From Paracoccaceae bacterium (GTDB taxonomy: Bacteria > Pseudomonadota > Alphaproteobacteria > Rhodobacterales > Rhodobacteraceae), in the NCBI GenBank assembly GCA_029881635.1, contig JAOUMG010000074.1:1-7718 (forward strand): DNA of 7,718 bases. Direction: 5' to 3'. A program made the position numbers and the translations under genes. The notes below the pieces were generated by a model. The model saw only the letters and a program-made list of their open reading frames with translations. It was not told the origin of the DNA and ran no database searches. This document shows positions 1 to 7,488 of this stretch, piece by piece. Positions within the stretch are counted from its first letter, which is position 1. The number at the start of each line of letters is the position of its first letter.

Positions 1-2654
<2,654 letters not shown>

Positions 2655-2779
2655 GCTCGTGGTCACCTTTCGTCTCTTCGCGGGGGCGATACGTCGGGGT
2701 CACGCATCGCGCCGCTTGCGAATGAAGGAAGTCAGGTTCTATTCCCGCAGACCGTCCCACCGGCCTGCACCCGAACCCT

Positions 2780-2865
2780 GAACCTTGCCTTGGAAGGGGC
2801 TTGATCGGCCGAAGCCCCTTCCAAGACAGGTTCGGCTGGGCCCGGAAAACACCCCGGACCCAGCC
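2780..2865 (-). promoter_or_regulatory. Two stem-loops in the rplL-rpoB spacer (attenuator or RNA-processing region)
   Basis: Two strong inverted repeats lie in tandem in the 248-base spacer. In transcription order the first is 2865-2834, a 12-bp stem with one G-U pair and an 8-base loop. The second is 2825-2789, a perfect 14-bp stem (arms 2789-2802 and 2812-2825) with a 9-base loop, extendable by six more pairs (2780-2785 with 2828-2833) across a small internal loop. Neither is followed by a T-run, so they are not ordinary intrinsic terminators. In E. coli the rplL-rpoB spacer holds a partial terminator and an RNase III cleavage site that lower rpoBC expression relative to the ribosomal proteins. 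A similar role is inferred here from position and stem length. The rest of the spacer shows no gene. Confidence 0.6.
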
Positions 2866-2902
2866 AATTTCAGTGGCAGGGGCGCGTTCGCACCCCGCCT
2901 TA

Positions 2903-3274
2903 TTACTTCAGCTCAACCTTGGCGCCAGCTGCTTCCAGCTTGCCTTTGATTTCTTCGGCTTCAGCTTTGGAGGCGCCTTCTTTGACTTTGCCGCCAGCTT
3001 CAACCAGGTCTTTTGCTTCTTTCAGACCAAGACCGGTGATCGTGCGAACTTCTTTGATCACGTTGATCTTTTGTGCACCGGCTTCGGTCAGCACAACGTC
3101 AAATTCGGTCTTTTCTTCTGCAGCTTCAGCAGCCGCAGCAGGTCCCGCCATCATGACGGCGCCACCGGCAGCCGGCTCGATGCCGTATTCGTCTTTCAGG
3201 ATGGTCTTGAGTTCCTGCGCTTCAAGAAGCGTCAGGCCCACAATCTGTTCGGCGAGTTTTTTAAGATCAGCCAT
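2903..3274 (-). CDS. rplL: 50S ribosomal protein L7/L12
   Basis: L7/L12 forms the multimeric flexible stalk of the large ribosomal subunit, which recruits and activates translational GTPases. The 123-residue length is typical. The N-terminal dimerisation and L10-binding part (about residues 1-35) begins [20 protein letters not shown]. It is followed by an Ala/Gly-rich hinge (about 36-52, with the run AAAAEAAEE) and the globular C-terminal domain (about 55-123) with the conserved [23 protein letters not shown] helix-turn region (split here as [14 protein letters not shown] then LKEAKDLVE). The ATG at 3272-3274 has a modest GGAAC site just upstream. It follows rplJ after 67 bases in the same unit. 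In other bacteria L10 and L12 are co-translated and co-regulated through the rplJ leader, and the order here supports that. Confidence 0.99.
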   Translation of the reverse strand: MADLKKLAEQIVGLTLLEAQELKTILKDEYGIEPAAGGAVMMAGPAAAAEAAEEKTEFDVVLTEAGAQKINVIKEVRTITGLGLKEAKDLVEAGGKVKEGASKAEAEEIKGKLEAAGAKVELK

Positions 3275-3309
3275 TTTTTGTTCCGTTCCTAAGTATGTGT
3301 TCCAACGAC

Positions 3310-3321
3310 GGGTTTAAACCC
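3310..3321. repeat. 12-bp palindrome in the rplJ-rplL spacer
   Basis: GGGTTTAAACCC is a perfect palindrome in the 67-base spacer between the rplJ stop and the rplL start. As RNA it would leave almost no loop, so its meaning is unclear. It could be chance in a short spacer. Confidence 0.3.
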
Positions 3322-3341
3322 CCACGAAGGTTTCAAGTTGC

Positions 3342-3857
3342 TCACGCGGCTTGCCGCTCCTCCAGGGTGGAGAGGATGCTCGCGATGTTCGAAGCAGGCG
3401 CGCCAATGGCACCGGCGATGTTGGCAGCAGGGGCACCAATGCAACCGACGATCGAAGCGATAAGCTCCTCACGCGACGGCATGGCGGCCACAGCTTTGAC
3501 ACCGGCCGGATCCAAGGCCGTTTCGCCCATTGCACCACCGAGAACCACGAATTTTTCGTTGGCCTTGGCATAGGTGTCCGCGACCTTCGCAGCTGCGACT
3601 GGGTCTTCGGAATAGGCGAGAACGGTCATGCCCAAAAGCAGATTGCCGATGCTTGCGCAGGGCTTTCCTTCTAGGGCGATCTTGGCGAGCTTGTTCTTGG
3701 CAACGCGTACGGACCCACCCGCTTCACGCATGCTTGCGCGCAGGTCCTGCATCTGAGCAACTGTCATGCCTTCGTAGTGGGCAACCACCACGACGCCAGA
3801 GCTTTCGAAGATCTGGCCGAGTTCCTCGACCACTTTCTCTTTCTGGGCTCTATCCAC
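3342..3857 (-). CDS. rplJ: 50S ribosomal protein L10
   Basis: L10 anchors L7/L12 dimers to the L11-binding region of 23S rRNA and so builds the base of the ribosomal stalk. The 171 residues start [17 protein letters not shown], carry the conserved [14 protein letters not shown] and [13 protein letters not shown] segments in the rRNA-binding N-terminal domain (about 1-100), and end in a long Ala-rich helical region (about 140-170) of the type that binds L12 dimers. The start is GTG (3855-3857), with GGAG about eight bases upstream. No in-frame ATG fits the family N-terminus better. It lies 245 bases after rplA, behind a structured leader, and just before rplL. L10 with L12 commonly represses its own messenger in bacteria, and the leader here is a candidate site. 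Confidence 0.98.
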   Translation of the reverse strand: MDRAQKEKVVEELGQIFESSGVVVVAHYEGMTVAQMQDLRASMREAGGSVRVAKNKLAKIALEGKPCASIGNLLLGMTVLAYSEDPVAAAKVADTYAKANEKFVVLGGAMGETALDPAGVKAVAAMPSREELIASIVGCIGAPAANIAGAIGAPASNIASILSTLEERQAA

Positions 3858-3874
3858 AGTTTCACTCCAAGTAT

Positions 3875-3941
3875 GGGGGCTTGCGCCCCCGGCTCAATTT
3901 TGTCCCGGAAAGTTTCCGGAACGTTCGGGTCCGTTTCCGGG
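3875..3941 (-). promoter_or_regulatory. Structured rplJ leader, candidate L10(L12) autoregulatory element
   Basis: Two inverted repeats sit directly upstream of the rplJ ribosome binding site. The proximal one (3875-3890) is a perfect 6-bp G/C stem. On the minus-strand RNA its four-base loop reads GCAA, a GNRA tetraloop. The distal one pairs 3904-3911 (CCCGGAAA on the plus strand) with 3934-3941 (TTTCCGGG), a perfect 8-bp stem around a 22-base interior that contains a second partial copy of the same motif (GTTTCCGG at 3912-3919). Alternative pairings are therefore possible. L10 leaders that bind the L10-L12 complex are known in many bacteria. The assignment here rests on position and folding potential only; I did not identify the kink-turn consensus. 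Confidence 0.45.
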
Positions 3942-4048
3942 TCCCGAGGCCAGAATCGCCCGAGGTAAGACCCCGGTTAATCTCGTCTCGTTCCCCATCT
4001 CAGGAAGGATTTATGAGGTTTCCCCCACCCTCCGTCTCGGACAGGACA

Positions 4049-4089
4049 GGGCCATGAGGCCCCGCCATTCGCCCCGGGCCAAAGCCCGG
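4049..4089 (-). terminator. Weak hairpins just after rplA (possible attenuator)
   Basis: Two short stems follow the rplA stop in transcription order. The pair 4089-4084 with 4079-4074 is a 6-bp stem with a 4-base loop, and 4062-4058 with 4053-4049 is a 5-bp stem with a 4-base loop. Neither has a T-run, so complete termination is unlikely. They may stabilise the rplK-rplA messenger end or lower readthrough into rplJ. No convincing promoter for rplJ was recognised in the 245-base spacer. Confidence 0.25.
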
Positions 4090-4102
4090 CGCAAATTCTT
4101 TA

Positions 4103-4804
4103 TCAGGCGTTGCCAGTCGCCGAGGTCAGATCAAGGCTGATGCCCGGACCCATCGTCGAAGACAGAGACACCTTTTTCACATATGTGCCTTTGGCGCCTG
4201 CCGGCTTGGCCTTGGCGACCGCATCCACAAAGGCGCGAACGTTTTCGATCAGCTTCTTTTCGTCGAAAGACGCCTTGCCGACACCTGCATGGATGACACC
4301 GGCTTTTTCGGCTTTGAACTGAACTTCCCCGCCTTTTGCAGCTTCGACGGCTGCTTTCACATCCATCGTCACAGTACCGACCTTCGGGTTCGGCATCAGG
4401 TTGCGCGGCCCGAGGATCTTGCCAAGACGGCCGACCAGCGGCATCATGTCCGGCGTTGCGATGCAACGGTCGAATTCAATCTTGCCGGACTGGATGGTTT
4501 CCATCAGGTCTTCGGCGCCGACGATATCGGCACCTGCCGCCGTTGCTTCATCCGCTTTGGGGCCGCGTGCAAACACGGCGACACGAACGGTTTTACCGGT
4601 GCCATTTGGCAGCGACACCACACCGCGGACCATCTGGTCTGCATGGCGCGGATCAACCCCGAGATTCATCGCGATCTCGACGGTTTCATCGAACTTCGCG
4701 GTGGCCGAGGCTTTGACCAGCTTTACGGCATCTTCGACCGAAAGGTACGACTTGCCTTCGAATGCGGCCTTCGCCGCGGTTGTGCGTTTTCCAAACTTGG
4801 CCAT
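4103..4804 (-). CDS. rplA: 50S ribosomal protein L1
   Basis: L1 binds 23S rRNA at the mobile L1 stalk near the E site and helps release deacylated tRNA. In other bacteria it also represses the rplK-rplA messenger. The 233-residue length is typical. The sequence starts [20 protein letters not shown] and contains the family signature [17 protein letters not shown] at about residues 130-146, with [20 protein letters not shown] and [16 protein letters not shown] near the C-terminus. The ATG (4802-4804) lies only three bases after the rplK stop, and its ribosome binding site (AAGGGG) lies within the rplK end, so translational coupling with rplK is likely. Confidence 0.99.
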   Translation of the reverse strand: MAKFGKRTTAAKAAFEGKSYLSVEDAVKLVKASATAKFDETVEIAMNLGVDPRHADQMVRGVVSLPNGTGKTVRVAVFARGPKADEATAAGADIVGAEDLMETIQSGKIEFDRCIATPDMMPLVGRLGKILGPRNLMPNPKVGTVTMDVKAAVEAAKGGEVQFKAEKAGVIHAGVGKASFDEKKLIENVRAFVDAVAKAKPAGAKGTYVKKVSLSSTMGPGISLDLTSATGNA

Positions 4805-4807
4805 GAT

Positions 4808-5260
4808 TTACCCCTTCACCTCGATACCGATCGAACGGGCGGAACCGAGGATGATCTGCATTGCAGCCTCGACATCATTCGCGCTCAGATCCTTCATCTT
4901 GGCTTCGGCAATCTCGCGCACCTGAGCCACGGTCACAGAGCCGGCCGTTTCGCGGCCTGGCTTTTCGGATCCGCGCGGGCGGTTACGCTTGCCTTGCGGC
5001 TTCAGGCCCGCAGCTTTCTTCAGGTAAAATGAGGCTGGTGCCGTCTTGGTTTCAAAGCTGAAGGACTTGTCCGCGTAATAGGTGATGATCACCGGAACAG
5101 GGGAACCGGCTTCCATTTCCTGAGTCTTCGCATTGAAGGCCTTGCAGAATTCCATGATATTGATGCCGCGCTGGCCCAGTGCGGGACCAACGGGGGGCGA
5201 AGGATTAGCCTGCCCCGCCTTGATTTGCAGCTTCAGGCTGCCGACTACTTTCTTGGCCAT
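4808..5260 (-). CDS. rplK: 50S ribosomal protein L11 with an extended basic loop
   Basis: L11 binds the GTPase-associated centre of 23S rRNA and takes part in factor-dependent translation and stringent control; it is the thiostrepton-site protein. The N-terminal domain shows the family signature [20 protein letters not shown] (residues 17-36), with the proline-rich segment that faces thiostrepton. The C-terminal rRNA-binding domain includes [20 protein letters not shown]. The protein has 150 residues against 142 in E. coli. The eight extra residues fall in the [19 protein letters not shown] linker after KKAAG. The ATG (5258-5260) is preceded by AAAGGAGAGG at good spacing. It is followed after three bases by rplA. 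The 96-base spacer upstream, behind nusG, is where an L1 autoregulatory site would be expected. Confidence 0.99.
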   Translation of the reverse strand: MAKKVVGSLKLQIKAGQANPSPPVGPALGQRGINIMEFCKAFNAKTQEMEAGSPVPVIITYYADKSFSFETKTAPASFYLKKAAGLKPQGKRNRPRGSEKPGRETAGSVTVAQVREIAEAKMKDLSANDVEAAMQIILGSARSIGIEVKG

Positions 5261-5282
5261 CTGGCCTCTCCTTTATCACTAT

Positions 5283-5332
5283 CGCCAAATCTGGCGCAGT
5301 TTAGTGGTTCGGTCCCCCCGGAGAAAATCCGG
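5283..5332 (-). promoter_or_regulatory. Two small stem-loops in the nusG-rplK spacer, possible L1 operator
   Basis: Two short stems precede the rplK ribosome binding site: CCGGA/TCCGG (5318-5322 with 5328-5332) and CGCCA/TGGCG (5283-5287 with 5292-5296), each a perfect 5 bp. In E. coli, L1 represses the L11 operon by binding the leader next to the rplK start. These stems are in the right place, but I could not match them to the L1 site consensus, so the function is a guess. Confidence 0.25.
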
Positions 5333-5356
5333 TGTCGCCTCCCACAGCCAAACACG

Positions 5357-5890
5357 TCAGCTGCCTTTCGACACCTGCGTGAATTCCAGTTCTACCGGCG
5401 TTGGCCGGCCAAAAATCGATACCGTCACCTTCAGGCGGCTGGCATTCTCGTCGACTTCCTCGACCATGCCGGAAAAGCCCTCGAAGGGGCCGTCGGCAAC
5501 TTTGACCTGCTCACCGATTTCGAAACGGATCAGATTGCGCGGGGCTTCAGTGCCTTCTTCGGCGCGCTTGAGGATGCCGTTGACTTCGGCATCACGCATC
5601 GGCATCGGGCGGCCTTGGGGGCCCAGAAAGCCGGTGACCCGGTTGATCGACGTCACGAGGTGATAGCCCCGGTCGGTCATGTCCATGTGAACAAGCACAT
5701 AGCCCGGCATGAAGCGGCGTTCAGACGTTACCTTCTTGCCACGACGGATTTCCAGGACCTCTTCAGTGGGCACCAGAACTTCGTCGATCTCATCCTCGAG
5801 GCCCTTTTCGGCCACGGCTTGCTTGATCTGTTCGGCGATTTTCTTCTCGAAATTCGAGAGAACACTCACCGAATACCACCGCTTCGCCAT
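5357..5890 (-). CDS. nusG: Transcription termination/antitermination factor NusG
   Basis: NusG binds the clamp of elongating RNA polymerase through its N-terminal domain and links it to Rho or to ribosomal S10 through its C-terminal KOW domain. The 177 residues match the family length. The NGN domain (about 3-115) starts MAKRWYSVSVLSNFEKKIAE and contains RRFMPGYVLVHMD (about 59-70) and VTGFLGPQGRPMPM. The KOW domain (about 126-173) contains GEQVKVADGPFEGFSGMVEE and the end VELEFTQVSKGS. The ATG (5888-5890) has AGG five bases upstream. It follows secE after 191 bases that hold a terminator-like hairpin, so it may be partly uncoupled from secE transcription. I recognised no clear promoter of its own. 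Confidence 0.99.
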   Translation of the reverse strand: MAKRWYSVSVLSNFEKKIAEQIKQAVAEKGLEDEIDEVLVPTEEVLEIRRGKKVTSERRFMPGYVLVHMDMTDRGYHLVTSINRVTGFLGPQGRPMPMRDAEVNGILKRAEEGTEAPRNLIRFEIGEQVKVADGPFEGFSGMVEEVDENASRLKVTVSIFGRPTPVELEFTQVSKGS

Positions 5891-5970
5891 CTGAACCTGA
5901 CCTCATTCCGCCGACGGCGGACCGTCGAAAATTCTGTATTTCCAGTGAGTTATCCCACCGTTACCCGAAC

Positions 5971-6004
5971 AAAAAACAGCGCGCGAGAGCGAATCGTTGC
6001 GCGC
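5971..6004 (-). terminator. Terminator-like hairpin between secE and nusG
   Basis: On the minus strand a GCGCGC arm (6004-5999) pairs with a second GCGCGC arm (5984-5979) around a 14-base loop that can form a few more pairs. Two bases later comes TTTTTT (5976-5971). A GC-rich stem followed by six T is the form of an intrinsic terminator, so part of the transcription from secE may stop here. The large loop makes it weaker than a textbook terminator. Two further inverted repeats lie upstream in the same spacer (6034-6055 and the palindrome at 6055-6066). Confidence 0.5.
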
Positions 6005-6033
6005 CGGTATCCGGGAAGTGCCGCTCATCTACC

Positions 6034-6066
6034 CTTGAACAGTAATGAATTCAAGGCCGATCGGCC
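6034..6066 (-). repeat. Inverted repeats after the secE stop
   Basis: CTTGAA (6034-6039) and TTCAAG (6050-6055) form a 6-bp stem with a 10-base loop. Next to it, GGCCGATCGGCC (6055-6066) is a perfect 12-bp palindrome. They lie between the secE stop and the terminator-like hairpin. They may form a 3' stabilising structure, and no protein-binding consensus was recognised. Confidence 0.35.
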
Positions 6067-6081
6067 CGAAAACTGCCAACC

Positions 6082-6273
6082 TTAGTCAAACATTCCAAGG
6101 GTCGATGTCAGACCATATTGAATAATGGTATCGACCAGAAAAAAGAAGACCGAAGTCAACGCCGCCATGATGAAAACCATGATCGTGGTCATCAACACCT
6201 CGCGCCGGGTGGGCCAGACAACTTTGCCTACTTCGGTACGAACCTGTTGCAAGAACAATAGGGGATTGGCCAT
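6082..6273 (-). CDS. secE: Preprotein translocase subunit SecE
   Basis: SecE is the small essential membrane subunit that clamps SecY in the SecYEG protein-conducting channel of the inner membrane. The 63 residues fit the short, single-span form common outside enterobacteria. An N-terminal amphipathic segment contains the family signature EVGKVVWPTRREV (residues 14-26), followed by one hydrophobic span at about 27-50 (MTTIMVFIMAALTSVFFFLV). The ATG at 6271-6273 has GAGG seven bases upstream. The out-of-frame ATG at 6275-6277 overlaps it and does not give a SecE product. It is the first gene of the minus-strand cluster. The usual upstream neighbour in related genomes, tRNA-Trp, is absent from this window. 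Confidence 0.97.
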   Translation of the reverse strand: MANPLLFLQQVRTEVGKVVWPTRREVLMTTIMVFIMAALTSVFFFLVDTIIQYGLTSTLGMFD

Positions 6274-6305
6274 TCATTCGCCTCGGAATTTGCGTCAACG
6301 AGTGG

Positions 6306-6334
6306 CAGATACGCGCCTTGGCGGGCAATTTCAA
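6306..6334 (-). promoter_or_regulatory. Candidate promoter for secE
   Basis: On the minus strand TTGAAA (6334-6329) is separated by exactly 17 bases from TATCTG (6311-6306), about 33 bases ahead of the secE ATG. The -35 box matches the sigma-70-type consensus at five of six positions, while the -10 box matches at only three. The position is right for a short leader, with the start point expected near 6300. This is a visual match only. Transcription could also come from further upstream, beyond the 11-bp repeat array. Confidence 0.3.
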
Positions 6335-6339
6335 CCCCG

Positions 6340-6394
6340 CCCGCAGCCGTCCCGCACCCGTCCCGCCCGCGTCGGGTATCCGTCGGGCATCCGT
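6340..6394. repeat. Imperfect tandem array of five 11-bp units
   Basis: Five consecutive 11-base units, each ending in GT, fill this stretch without gaps: CCCGCAGCCGT (6340-6350), CCCGCACCCGT (6351-6361), CCCGCCCGCGT (6362-6372), CGGGTATCCGT (6373-6383) and CGGGCATCCGT (6384-6394). Units 1-2 and units 4-5 are nearly identical pairs. The last unit runs into the long inverted repeat that follows. The array lies between the candidate secE promoter and the Rhs fragment. It may be a variable-number minisatellite, a decayed intergenic repeat or a protein-binding array; the sequence does not decide. Confidence 0.7.
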
Positions 6395-6422
6395 CCCGAC
6401 AAGTGTCGGGACAGATGCTTTT
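6387..6422 (+). terminator. Long inverted repeat followed by TTTT, terminator-like on the plus strand
   Basis: GCATC (6387-6391) plus GTCCCGACA (6393-6401) pair with TGTCGGGAC (6404-6412) plus GATGC (6414-6418), giving 14 pairs with one C-A mismatch and a very tight turn. TTTT follows on the plus strand at 6419-6422, the form of an intrinsic terminator for rightward transcription. No plus-strand gene lies upstream in the window, so it may shield the Rhs side from antisense transcription, or it may be a dispersed palindromic repeat. There is no T-run on the minus-strand side. Confidence 0.4.
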
Positions 6423-6519
6423 CCAGACCACCTTCCCGACCATGTGAATCCCGCGTTACCCCTTCGCCCGATTTCCGCATCATCAAGACCACGAGCAGTG
6501 CTGGCAGCACCGTCCCAAG

Positions 6520-7314
6520 GTGTCCGTGCTCCATGCCGACGGCCTCGGCTCGGTCCGGGCGGTCACTGATGCTACAGGGCTTGCCACTGAGCGCACCACC
6601 TACCGCCCCTACGGCGAGGAAGTCACACAGCTTCAGCCGCTGACCCTGCCCGAGACCAAGGGCTTCATCGGCGAACGCTTCGACGACGCCTCCGGCCTGC
6701 AATACCTCAACGCGCGGTACTACGACCCCAGACTTGGCCTCTTCATCCAGCCCGACTGGTGGGAGGTCATGCAAGAGGGCGTGGGGACCAACAGGTATAG
6801 CTACTCCTTCAATGATCCCGTCAATGGGCGGGATCCGGGTGGGCATGTCATTGAGACCCCGTGGGACGTCTTGAACATCGCCATCGGCGCGACGTCACTA
6901 TACGGAAACCTAAGTTCAGGTGATATAGTTGGTGCATTAGTTGACGTAGTTGGCTTAACTTACGACGCGGGTGCAACCGCGTCGCCAGGTGTTCCCGCTG
7001 GCGGCTCGGCGGCAATTTTGACAACTCGAATCCTCCGCGCCGGCAAGGCACTGACCTCTAGAGCCGAAAAGCTGTCAGAAATAGCCAAGACGCCGGGGTT
7101 GAGTCCTGAAGTCATCGGAAAATTGAATTCAGCCGCAAGACGAATGAACGCTTCGGTTTGTCAAACCGATCTTTCCGCCATCTCCGGCATGCTAAAGGAG
7201 ACGCTTGGAATACCGCTGGGGATAACTAAACCGAACGGATCGCTCTTTGATCACATAACAAAATATAACCAAGGGTTAGATTCATTAGCTGGAAAAAAAG
7301 GAGCGATCGCTTAA
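6520..7314 (+). CDS. Rhs core tip and truncated polymorphic-toxin domain (5' part missing, premature stop)
   Basis: This is the C-terminal tip of an Rhs/YD-repeat protein, a family that encloses and delivers a variable C-terminal toxin against competitors. Residues about 5-109 are the conserved core end: [51 protein letters not shown], then [10 protein letters not shown] and DPGGH. After DPGGH the sequence turns variable, with a hydrophobic Gly/Ala-rich pretoxin stretch (about 110-172) and a helical tip with [20 protein letters not shown] near the end. Complete Rhs proteins usually exceed 1000 residues; only 264 remain. The GTG at 6520 has no ribosome binding site, and an in-frame TGA lies upstream at 6445-6447, so this is a displaced fragment. 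The TAA at 7312-7314 looks like a nonsense mutation, since the frame continues with toxin-like sequence. The tip loosely recalls toxin domains ending in a helical hairpin, such as type 28, but this is from memory and weak. Expression is doubtful. Confidence 0.8.
   Translation: MSVLHADGLGSVRAVTDATGLATERTTYRPYGEEVTQLQPLTLPETKGFIGERFDDASGLQYLNARYYDPRLGLFIQPDWWEVMQEGVGTNRYSYSFNDPVNGRDPGGHVIETPWDVLNIAIGATSLYGNLSSGDIVGALVDVVGLTYDAGATASPGVPAGGSAAILTTRILRAGKALTSRAEKLSEIAKTPGLSPEVIGKLNSAARRMNASVCQTDLSAISGMLKETLGIPLGITKPNGSLFDHITKYNQGLDSLAGKKGAIA
6847..7311 (+). other. Variable toxin tip of the Rhs fragment
   Basis: This is the part after the conserved DPGGH end of the Rhs core, corresponding to residues 110-264. 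From about 6896 the DNA is clearly richer in A and T than the core, for example around 6901-6960. That is the usual sign of an exchangeable Rhs tip acquired separately from its core. The first portion is hydrophobic and rich in Gly/Ala ([20 protein letters not shown]). The later portion is helical and carries a His in FDHITKYN (residue 235). The catalytic activity is not recognisable. Confidence 0.6.
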
Positions 7315-7488
7315 CTTGAGCATATTCTTCGAAATGCAGAAAAATCTGGCCTTACGGCAGCACAACTAAGGGAGGTAAAAAAGGCACTCAGGACAGCGGA
7401 AGCCCAAAGAAAGCGCCTTCAAAGGTTAAAAGATGCGGCCGAAAAAGCCAAAGAAGCGATGGAAAAAACGGAGGACAAGACGCCGTGA
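7315..7488 (+). pseudogene. Severed C-terminal tail of the Rhs toxin, in frame after the premature TAA
   Basis: The reading frame of the Rhs tip stays open for 57 codons after the TAA at 7312-7314, until TGA at 7486-7488. It encodes LEHILRNAEKSGLTAAQL and continues as a strongly charged, helical, coiled-coil-like tail with ALRTAEAQRKRLQRLKDAAE and ends KTEDKTP. It has no good start codon of its own near its beginning; the only ATG is at 7459, close to the end. Its helical character continues that of the sequence before the stop, and its end overlaps the next gene by four bases as toxin and immunity genes often do. It is therefore best read as the original end of the toxin, now cut off. Confidence 0.65.

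Noticed and set aside
2655..2902. Intrinsic terminator after rplL
   Set aside because: Both hairpins lack a following T-run on the transcribed strand, and rpoB lies downstream in the same direction; attenuation or processing fits better.
5891..5970. Own promoter for nusG after the terminator-like hairpin
   Set aside because: No pair of -35 and -10 boxes with acceptable spacing was found by eye; several near matches had spacing of 13-14 bases or weak boxes.
5225..6085. Plus-strand open frame of 286 codons antisense to nusG and the spacers
   Set aside because: It runs across nusG and the flanking spacers on the wrong strand, contains no known motif, and is explained by high GC content.
6340..6418. 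CRISPR array
   Set aside because: The units are 11 bases with no spacers between them, far from CRISPR repeat and spacer lengths, and no cas gene is present.
6228..6443. Minus-strand small open frame over the 11-bp array (product with repeated RDG/TDTR-like units)
   Set aside because: Its apparent repetition comes from the tandem DNA repeat, it overlaps secE in another frame, and its start has no convincing ribosome binding site.
6274..6520. tRNA-Trp gene expected upstream of secE
   Set aside because: Neither strand shows the anticodon arm, the T-arm GGTTCGAATCC type or the CCA end, so no tRNA is called.
6331..6846. Minus-strand open frame of 171 codons opposite the Rhs core
   Set aside because: It is antisense to the well-conserved Rhs core and its protein resembles no family I know.
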